DNA of 36,926 nt from a virus, in IMG/VR virus record IMGVR_UViG_3300036985_001474, positions 1 through 36,926 of that record; one strand, given 5' to 3'. Positions 30,842 through 36,926 of the stretch are shown here, piece by piece (the first letter of the stretch is position 1; the number at the start of each line of letters is the position of its first letter). The notes under the pieces are model-generated. The model searched no databases. It had not been told where the DNA came from and saw nothing but the letters and a program-made list of their open reading frames with translations. The position numbers and the translations under genes were made by a program.

Positions 30842-30965
30842 TGTTGTTTATGTTTAGTTCAATTGGTTTAAGTTCTAATTTGCGACCACCATTCATTTTA
30901 AGTAGTTCACCAACCATATCTGATGCACGTTTAATAGTGCCATCACTCATTATGTAATAAGTCAT
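30735..30965 (-). CDS. Small protein overlapping the scaffold start
   Basis: This 76-aa frame begins MTYYIMSDGTIKRASDMVGE with a typical small-protein look for its first 42 residues, which lie outside any other gene. It continues 107 bp into the scaffold gene in another frame, where it becomes very basic (PKPRKRRNNRRSEGKI). The unique N-terminal part and the position between the F-like and scaffold genes favour a real gene with an overlapping basic tail. Confidence 0.5.
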   Translation of the reverse strand: MTYYIMSDGTIKRASDMVGELLKMNGGRKLELKPIELNINNNERSRSIGISEIPKPRKRRNNRRSEGKIYSTMDKV

Positions 30966-30994
30966 AGGTCAAAGATAATAATTTTTTGAATACG

Positions 30995-31909
30995 TTATAT
31001 TGGTTTGAAACCTTCTGCTTTTGCCCTTGCTTTAATTGTAGGGTCTACTAAGTCAGATTCAATTGGTACAAGGTAATGTCTACAATTCCACCCACCAACA
31101 AAAGTAAATATTGACTTAGCATCAGTACCATCAATACGACCAGCCCATGTACCATCTTCAATGTCATCTATACCAGCGGAATTAATACCTCTACCCCATT
31201 GTTCAATCTCACCCTTATGGAATACCTCACCCTCACGATGTTGACAGAATGGTCTTGTAGTTGGTATCTCACCACCTAAGTATTCAAAGTATACCGCACC
31301 AATAGTTTCATTTACCGCTGCTGAATAAGACCTATCTGCTACTGCTTGAGCAGTTAACGCAGTAGTCTTAATGTGTCTCAATAACAAACCTTCAGTAGCA
31401 TCTGTACCAACTATCACACCTTGCAATGCATTGATGGTATCTCTAAGTGGCGCACGTGCTGAAATGTTAGTAACCAATTGTTCTAAGAATGGTTGAGTTA
31501 CATTGTTCTTTAATCCACTACCTATGAAAGTATCAATTGCATTGGTCTTAGATATCTGTAGTAACTTTGTTTGTGCAGCCGTTGGTTCAAATGCTGGGTC
31601 AAACTTCTTAGCCACCTCATTAGATAATACCACACTTTCATCAATAGAGTTAAGAAAGGTCTTAATAACTGCTTGGTATTCTTTACCAGCAAGTGCTTCA
31701 TTTAACTTATCTGCAATGATACCAATACGTGCTACGTTTTTATCACTCTGAATTATGTTACCAGTCTTATCTACTTCTAAGTCATTGATAACTGGTAGCA
31801 GTTCCTTCCATATCTTTAACTGCACCTTATCAGTAGCAGTAGCCATCTTATCAGGTGTACTATCAAAGAGTTTAATCTTTTCTTTTACAATTTCACTAAG
31901 AGATGCCAC
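30995..31909 (-). CDS. Mu gpF-like head morphogenesis protein
   Basis: This 304-aa protein has a helical N-terminal part and a C-terminal Mu F-like domain with TRPFCQHREGEVFH, IEQWGRG and the ending FVGGWNCRHYLVPIE, the Cys/His pattern of that family. It is a minor head protein acting with the portal in early head assembly. It overlaps the portal gene by 14 bp, the usual portal/minor-head arrangement. Confidence 0.9.
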   Translation of the reverse strand: MASLSEIVKEKIKLFDSTPDKMATATDKVQLKIWKELLPVINDLEVDKTGNIIQSDKNVARIGIIADKLNEALAGKEYQAVIKTFLNSIDESVVLSNEVAKKFDPAFEPTAAQTKLLQISKTNAIDTFIGSGLKNNVTQPFLEQLVTNISARAPLRDTINALQGVIVGTDATEGLLLRHIKTTALTAQAVADRSYSAAVNETIGAVYFEYLGGEIPTTRPFCQHREGEVFHKGEIEQWGRGINSAGIDDIEDGTWAGRIDGTDAKSIFTFVGGWNCRHYLVPIESDLVDPTIKARAKAEGFKPI

Positions 31910-33806
31910 TCAATAGATTTTGTTGTGCAAGTTGAATAGGGTCTAATACCTCTCTTACCTTACTTACCGCTGCCTCACGTAGTTGTACTATCTGTTCTTG
32001 CATTGGTTGGTCAAGAAAGTTATCATAGTCTGCATTAGGTATGAAGTTACGTATTAACTCCATTACTAATTGAGGTGCTGACTGGTGTAACACATCTTGC
32101 CATTTCTCAATAGTACCTAATCCTAACCTTGCTACTATGTCTGCTTGACCCATCAATAGAAGTTCATCTGCTGACATTATCAGTTCATACATTGCAGCAC
32201 TTTCATCATCTGTATAGTTGATTGCCTTAATGTAATTGTAAACATTGGCATAGGTCACCGCTGGAGGTACACCAGCCGCAATACCCTCTGATATAACTGC
32301 AAGGTAATCACTTGGAGTCGAGATGTCAAATGAAGTAGGATATACCAAAGTAACACCACCAAAGTATTCACCATAGCGCATCTGTCCAATCGTGTTAAGC
32401 ATGAACTCATACATTCCGAATAATTGGTCACTAATAGGTTTAACGAATGCGTATAAGGCTCTCATTTTATTGAGTGAACCAGTAGCAGTTGATGCCTCAC
32501 CTATCGTTCCTGATGCATCACTTGAAGGTAGATGTAATACACTTCTTGACTTATCCATTTGAGTATTAATCTCATTTCTAAGAAAGGTCAATGTGTCCAT
32601 TGGTGGACTTACAAACTTCATATAGTCACCTGATAGACCTGAGTCACCCTCACTCATTGATGTCTTAGGTTTAACAAGTAGCATTCCAGTTGGACTGAAA
32701 CGACTCTTAACACCAGCACCACTACAACTTCCACAAGTACGATACCCACCTCCTATAGGGTCAAAGATTTGTCCGTTATCACATCTATTACCCTCTCTAT
32801 CTACGAACTCACAAATTTCACCTAATGCAACCATGAAAGGAAATGCACTTGTAGCTTTAGACATCTGTAAATATGATTCATCTAATACCACTTGGTCAAG
32901 TAATGGAACGGCTGTAATAAATGGAGATTGAAACACCAACTCATTATTAACTAAGAGTGGTGTACCCATCAACTTTCTACAAGGTACATAACCTAAATCG
33001 TGTTGAAAGTATACAACTGGTTCACCAAATGTCATATCACTTTTTTTACCTACTTGTTCTATTCTGTAGATATAGGTATCGTCAAACAATTCAAGAATGA
33101 TTCCTGACTCTTCAGTCTTAGTACCTACCTTAACGTGACTTCTATCTTCATCAATAACTAAGTACCATCTACCATATTCTTGACCTACAATTCTTTTACA
33201 ATTATAGTATGAAGGCATTGGTTTAATTAGGTTGTTACCTATCAATAACTCTTCATCATTACCATTATCTTCAATATCGAAATCTTCAGGCTCAATGGCT
33301 ATGATTCCATTAGGGTCAATTAACTTTAAGGTAGGTAGCATTGATTTAACAAAGACCTCAACACTACCAAATTTTTCAATCTCTTCATTGATGAACTTAC
33401 TAAATGTGTCATCACCAAATCTTTCATCTGTCTCAGGTCTTACATTGATTGACCAGTTTTGGTCTGCAAATGCACGTGAGATAGTAGCCTTAAAATCTTC
33501 AAAGACATTAAGAGTAGTAGCCTTATAGTTAGCCTTGATATACTCATATTGAGCCTCAGTTTGATTTGGACTTCTAACAGATAGTAAATGTTCAGGGTAT
33601 ACATCAGCACGTGCATGAGGTAAGATTGAATCATACATCATTGCAGAGAAATTGTACCCATCCCAGTATTCAGGATATTGATACATTCCTACCCTACGTT
33701 TTGAGATAGGGTTTGTAATTGACCTTGACTTATCATTCTCGAATGCCTTGTGTTTATAGGCAAACTTATTGACTATCTTATTAACCTCTTCAATAGAGAG
33801 TGCCAT
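31896..33806 (-). CDS. Portal protein with Cys-rich insertion
   Basis: This 636-aa protein has the position and size of a portal (ring at the head vertex, docking site for terminase and tail), before the Mu F-like gene. The start SIEEVNKIVNKFAYKHKAF and the helical C-terminal part (MRALYAFVKPISDQLFGMYE) fit portal folds. A zinc-finger-like insertion lies at residues 332-365: C332, C342, then TCGSCSGAG with C358 and C361, like a DnaJ CxxCxGxG knuckle. The start is linked to the upstream 26-aa frame by TAATG. Confidence 0.85.
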   Translation of the reverse strand: MALSIEEVNKIVNKFAYKHKAFENDKSRSITNPISKRRVGMYQYPEYWDGYNFSAMMYDSILPHARADVYPEHLLSVRSPNQTEAQYEYIKANYKATTLNVFEDFKATISRAFADQNWSINVRPETDERFGDDTFSKFINEEIEKFGSVEVFVKSMLPTLKLIDPNGIIAIEPEDFDIEDNGNDEELLIGNNLIKPMPSYYNCKRIVGQEYGRWYLVIDEDRSHVKVGTKTEESGIILELFDDTYIYRIEQVGKKSDMTFGEPVVYFQHDLGYVPCRKLMGTPLLVNNELVFQSPFITAVPLLDQVVLDESYLQMSKATSAFPFMVALGEICEFVDREGNRCDNGQIFDPIGGGYRTCGSCSGAGVKSRFSPTGMLLVKPKTSMSEGDSGLSGDYMKFVSPPMDTLTFLRNEINTQMDKSRSVLHLPSSDASGTIGEASTATGSLNKMRALYAFVKPISDQLFGMYEFMLNTIGQMRYGEYFGGVTLVYPTSFDISTPSDYLAVISEGIAAGVPPAVTYANVYNYIKAINYTDDESAAMYELIMSADELLLMGQADIVARLGLGTIEKWQDVLHQSAPQLVMELIRNFIPNADYDNFLDQPMQEQIVQLREAAVSKVREVLDPIQLAQQNLLSGIS

Positions 33807-33886
33807 TATGCTACGATTTTAGTAGATGTAGTTGAATTGATAATGTGTGAGCCACAAGATTTAGAACGACAAAATAGAACTTTCAT
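33806..33886 (-). CDS. Possible 26-aa peptide upstream of the portal
   Basis: The frame MKVLFCRSKSCGSHIINSTT, ending SSTKIVA-like residues before the stop, starts 4 bp after the methyltransferase gene and ends in TAATG with the portal start. One Cys pair with a nearby His (FCRSKSCGSH) may bind metal, in the manner of Mu Com-type small proteins. It is very short. Translational coupling is the main support. Confidence 0.4.
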   Translation of the reverse strand: MKVLFCRSKSCGSHIINSTTSTKIVA

Positions 33887-33890
33887 AGTT

Positions 33891-34490
33891 TTAGTATTTA
33901 GATATTAAAGATATACCACGACCTTCAGGTGTATTCAATGTTGTTGTGTTGTAGTTGTAATTTGCTGCATACTCAACAAGTCTTTTAGGGTCTTGAAGGT
34001 GGATGGTATCATGGTATACAATTACACCACCTCGACTAACCAACTTTTCAACCAACTTAAACTCAGGTAGGATTGATGCCCAAGAATGGTCACCATCCAC
34101 AAAGATTAAGTCAAAGTGATTAGCTGGTAGTTTACTTAATTCATTGTGAGAATTACCTAAGATAAAGTCAATTGACTTACCACCCTCTGACATATACAAC
34201 TTAGTTGCTGCTGTACGATAGTCGTTAATATCAATGCCTACGTATTGACCGCCTTTAGGTAGTGACTTAATAAGGTGTTGTGTTGTTTCACCTTCAAATA
34301 CACCAATCTCAAGAATGGTCTTATACTTTGACATTCTAACTAATGAACCTAAGAATTGACCAACTTCATCTTCAGAGTTCCAGTCATGCCTTGCAACCTC
34401 TGTAAATGTCTCAGTAGTTACAATTTCTGTAGATATTGTTTCGACCTTCTTAGGTCTCCCTTTCGGTTTTTTGGTAGATATGTCTTTCAT
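33891..34490 (-). CDS. Class I SAM-dependent methyltransferase
   Basis: This 199-aa protein has an AT-hook-like start (KKPKGRPKK), then a Rossmann methyltransferase: motif I LEIGVFEGETT (60-70), VGIDI (84-88), FDLIFVDGDHSW (126-137) and GGVIVYHDT (154-162), the Methyltransf_24 pattern. Such enzymes often methylate sugars or small molecules. It overlaps the glycosyltransferase by 4 bp, so the two may modify the same glycan or virion protein. It is not a DNA methylase by motif. Confidence 0.85.
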   Translation of the reverse strand: MKDISTKKPKGRPKKVETISTEIVTTETFTEVARHDWNSEDEVGQFLGSLVRMSKYKTILEIGVFEGETTQHLIKSLPKGGQYVGIDINDYRTAATKLYMSEGGKSIDFILGNSHNELSKLPANHFDLIFVDGDHSWASILPEFKLVEKLVSRGGVIVYHDTIHLQDPKRLVEYAANYNYNTTTLNTPEGRGISLISKY

Positions 34491-35440
34491 TTGTTTACGT
34501 ATTTTTGACCTATGATTCTATCAATATGAAATTGATGTATTTTGTTTTGAGTTCGCATCATTACCTTCATTAACCTATCTAACCACTCAGTATAGAATCT
34601 TGATGTAAAATTCCTACCACCATAGTAAGATTGAAAATAATAGTTTTCTGTTACTTCTTGGAATGACAAACCACGAACATTAGCAAAGTGAATAAACCCA
34701 GTTTCAGATTTGCCACCACCTACTATACCATCATTCTTATATGATGGGTCGTATGATGTCATAGCTAATGCAACATTCATATAGAGTTCATCAGGTTGAC
34801 CATTACCCCACTTCATTCTAAGTCTATTTGTTGGTAGTTGGTTAGTCGTATAAAGGTTTCTAAGAACCTCAAATAACATTTTCGACTCTTTGCCTATCTT
34901 AATGAATTGAAGGCTGCTATTGATAGCTGGTAGGATTGAATCGTATTCTAAGTTAAAGTGACTCCAAATATCATCTGCCCATGCCCATTGCATTGAGGGG
35001 ATATCACGTCCTAAATCAATAGTATGATACCCCACACAATGACTGATGTAATGCCTCTTTGTACTTACTAAATCGTCTATTAATGGCTGAATGTCTTTTA
35101 AACATATAGCATCAACATCAAGATATAGATTGTTTTTAAAAGGCAAATACTTGTATAGAGACACCTTCAACATAGCTGGGTCAAATTTACCATCTACGTA
35201 TAGGTCGGAATGTTCGATTTGATTTAATGAATCAACGTACTTCTTGATGTCACCCGTTGCATTTTCACACTTCTTAATATCGTCTACAAAGAGTGCAATC
35301 TTTACATTAGGTGAATGATACTTTATTGAATAGGCTAAGTTGTATGCTGCTTGATAGTAGCCTTGTTTGCCGAAAGCAAATAGTACCACACCTTCATTAG
35401 AAGATGTGGCAATATCGTTAGTGTTTAACTCTTCAGTCAT
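34487..35440 (-). CDS. Glycosyltransferase (GT-A fold)
   Basis: This 317-aa protein starts a GT-A fold (GVVLFAFGKQGYYQAAYNLA, then PNVKIALFVDD) and has the metal-binding DVD of LYLDVDAICL (D108-D110). The fold resembles GT8-like sugar transferases. It would move a nucleotide-sugar to a protein or glycan acceptor. It lies between the tail-tube candidate and the methyltransferase, within virion genes, so virion glycosylation is a reasonable hypothesis. It shares one base with the upstream gene. Confidence 0.85.
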   Translation of the reverse strand: MTEELNTNDIATSSNEGVVLFAFGKQGYYQAAYNLAYSIKYHSPNVKIALFVDDIKKCENATGDIKKYVDSLNQIEHSDLYVDGKFDPAMLKVSLYKYLPFKNNLYLDVDAICLKDIQPLIDDLVSTKRHYISHCVGYHTIDLGRDIPSMQWAWADDIWSHFNLEYDSILPAINSSLQFIKIGKESKMLFEVLRNLYTTNQLPTNRLRMKWGNGQPDELYMNVALAMTSYDPSYKNDGIVGGGKSETGFIHFANVRGLSFQEVTENYYFQSYYGGRNFTSRFYTEWLDRLMKVMMRTQNKIHQFHIDRIIGQKYVNK

Positions 35441-35979
35441 TATCCAAAAATACCAGCAGGTGCTGCAAATTGAGTTGGAATCTCTTTTTGTCTCCAGCTA
35501 AATGTTACTTCATAACGCTGAAGTTCATTATTCTGTTCAGGGATAATGAAGTTAGCAGATGTAGTAATACCTACTGGTGGGTCGATGTAGATAACCTTAC
35601 CTGAGTCACATAGATAAGCCATTATCCAACCTACTTTTTGTTGGTTTAATGAGTTATAGAATGTGTTGTTTTGGTCAGTTACGTTTGCATCGTAAAGAGT
35701 AGCAGTTCGGTCTTCATTGATACGTATCTGAGTTCCACAACCTACTGGAGAATCCACCTGAATAGGTGAACCAGCTGGTAGAGCAAAACGAATATCTTCA
35801 ACTAAGACTGCATCACCTGAACTAATAGCAGCAAGAATCTCTTCACCACTTGTAGGGTCAGCTAATACAGATGCACAAGAACCAATTACTATAGCGGATA
35901 CACCGCCTAATTTATAGTCTCCACAAACGACTAAGTCGTGTGCTTCGAGACCTGATTCGCAATATGAGGCACAGCCCAT
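35440..35979 (-). CDS. Candidate major tail-tube protein
   Basis: This 179-aa beta-rich protein with several Cys near the start (MGCASYCESGLEAHDLVVCG) ends in a strand-rich segment (LQRYEVTFSWRQKEIPTQFA), like the final strands of phage tail-tube proteins. The size fits. It is preceded by an 81-bp gap and followed by the glycosyltransferase. A minor virion protein is the main alternative. Confidence 0.5.
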   Translation of the reverse strand: MGCASYCESGLEAHDLVVCGDYKLGGVSAIVIGSCASVLADPTSGEEILAAISSGDAVLVEDIRFALPAGSPIQVDSPVGCGTQIRINEDRTATLYDANVTDQNNTFYNSLNQQKVGWIMAYLCDSGKVIYIDPPVGITTSANFIIPEQNNELQRYEVTFSWRQKEIPTQFAAPAGIFG

Positions 35980-36060
35980 TTTATATAGATTTAAAGTTAT
36001 TGATGTTACTATTTAAGGTTGTAACATTTAAACCTACTGGGTGCAAAAAGATATACAAAT

Positions 36061-36926
36061 CTACAAATTATTTTCGTAATACAAATTAACTGAATCTTGT
36101 GTAGTTATTCTATTTAGGTCTTCAGTCAATAAGAAAGGTTCATCTGAGTTATCTAAGATTGATGGTAAGCAGTCAGCATCTGAGTCACCACATTGTACCT
36201 TAACAACCTTATTGTCTTTCTCAACTAAGTCAATAGCAAAAGAACCTAAGTAGGTGTCAGCATCAGACCAGTCAATAGAAGGGAATGCATTATCTTGTGG
36301 AAACATTAACACACCATTGACATAACAATTGTCATAGTAGAAGATGGTAGATAAAAAGTCTAATACATATTCAGGTAATCTCCCAAAATGATATGTCCAT
36401 TGTTTTAATCGGTTGACATAGTTAGCAGACCACTTACCTGATGCATATCTAAAGGTGTTAGCATTGGTCACGTATTGAGCCTTAGACCTTCTACCCTCTA
36501 ACCTTATCATTGGTAAGAATGATGAACCGCCAAAGGCAAAGTTAAACTGGTCTTGAGCATTACAACCTTCAATCTTAAAGTATTTACAACTATCGTTATA
36601 GTCACCTAAGTCAAAGATGTCAGAGTATTGAACGAATGTAGAAGATTGAGCAGTAAGACTAACAACACAACTATCAATGTACACAAATGCACCATCTGCC
36701 ATTGCTTGACCTCTTATAGTTAGTTGTTCAGCAAATGCACCAGTAGTAACTTGAAACGTAAATGTACCTACACCAGCAACATAGTTAGGTGTGACTGAAC
36801 CACCTGATGGTGCTAATACAAATACCCTTACATCTTGATGTTGAGTGATAGTAATGGTAACATCATAGACTGAATCTTCAGCAGCACATAAGAAAGAATC
36901 ACTTACCATTACTGCATTATCTCCAG
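36061..36926 (-). CDS. Large tail/virion protein, C-terminal part (continues from base 1)
   Basis: This is the C-terminal 251 residues plus the repeat-overlap copy of the 555-aa protein that starts at 913. An internal Met lies at 36909, but the frame continues across the joined ends. It includes an Ig-like beta region (YDVTITITQHQDVRVFVLAP) and a C-terminal domain with many aromatic residues (KWSANYVNRLKQWTYHFGRL) and a Cys-bearing end (KVQCGDSDADCLPSIL). No enzyme motif is seen. Confidence 0.8.
   Translation of the reverse strand, partial: GDNAVMVSDSFLCAAEDSVYDVTITITQHQDVRVFVLAPSGGSVTPNYVAGVGTFTFQVTTGAFAEQLTIRGQAMADGAFVYIDSCVVSLTAQSSTFVQYSDIFDLGDYNDSCKYFKIEGCNAQDQFNFAFGGSSFLPMIRLEGRRSKAQYVTNANTFRYASGKWSANYVNRLKQWTYHFGRLPEYVLDFLSTIFYYDNCYVNGVLMFPQDNAFPSIDWSDADTYLGSFAIDLVEKDNKVVKVQCGDSDADCLPSILDNSDEPFLLTEDLNRITTQDSVNLYYENNL
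36816..36926. repeat. Direct terminal repeat, right copy
   Basis: Identical to 1-111. See the left copy for the circularity argument. Confidence 0.95.

Noticed and set aside
30471-30857. 128-codon plus-strand open frame opposite the scaffold gene
   Set aside because: Ser-rich shadow of the charged scaffold sequence.
30966-30994. TATCTTTG box before the 76-aa frame as a promoter
   Set aside because: There is no TTG at 18-19 nt upstream and the 8-mer is common by chance in this AT-rich DNA.

Overview
The window is a complete, circular (or circularly permuted) dsDNA tailed-phage genome. Its first 111 bases are repeated exactly as its last 111 (1-111 = 36816-36926), leaving a unit of 36,815 bp. 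Joining the ends restores one 555-codon reading frame across the junction. Every gene I can support is on the minus strand, tightly packed with ATGA and TAATG stop/start overlaps. A tape-measure protein without a recognisable contractile sheath suggests a siphovirus. The host is probably a member of the Bacteroidota: starts lack Shine-Dalgarno sequences, three intergenic sites match the Bacteroidota promoter pattern (TTG, 18-19 nt, TAnnTTTG), and many small proteins and the tape-measure C-terminus look like those of Bacteroidota phages. I see no integrase, repressor, tRNA, DNA polymerase or primase, so a lytic phage using host replication enzymes is most likely.

Layout in the direction of transcription (high to low coordinates). 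The early/replication block starts at a strong promoter at 20.96 kb: small proteins, a putative SSB (19.4-20.1 kb), a coiled-coil protein with a PD-(D/E)XK exonuclease (18.07-19.34 kb), a VRR-NUC nuclease, an AT-rich SNF2 helicase/DNA methylase cassette (14.1-16.5 kb), a DUF6291-type replication protein (13.4-14.0 kb) with an iteron-like origin candidate inside it, a DnaB-type helicase (11.5-12.9 kb) and a KilA-N-like protein. From 10.47 kb come small genes, the terminase subunits (7.55-9.28 kb), a tail chaperone candidate, the tape measure and two large tail proteins, the second crossing the window ends.

From 36 kb down: a candidate tail-tube protein, a glycosyltransferase, a SAM methyltransferase, portal, Mu F-like head protein, scaffold and, between two intrinsic terminators, the major capsid gene. 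Then come two connector/completion-type proteins, an 829-aa mosaic tail fibre, two fibre accessory genes and the lysis region (GH24 endolysin, holin-like protein, tail-anchored membrane protein, PAS-HisKA protein, spanin-like protein). The tail module thus sits between terminase and portal, unlike the usual terminase-portal-capsid-tail order.

Most unusual: (1) a phage PAS + histidine-kinase dimerisation protein that stops before the ATPase domain, inside the lysis region; (2) a 130-nt leader at 14.0-14.1 kb with competing long stems, one a terminator touching the start codon of the replication gene; (3) four 11-bp-phased iterons in that gene, conserved in DNA but read in different frames; (4) a slippery heptamer directly before the capsid stop codon, opening a 26-codon extension; (5) a duplicated early promoter and leader.
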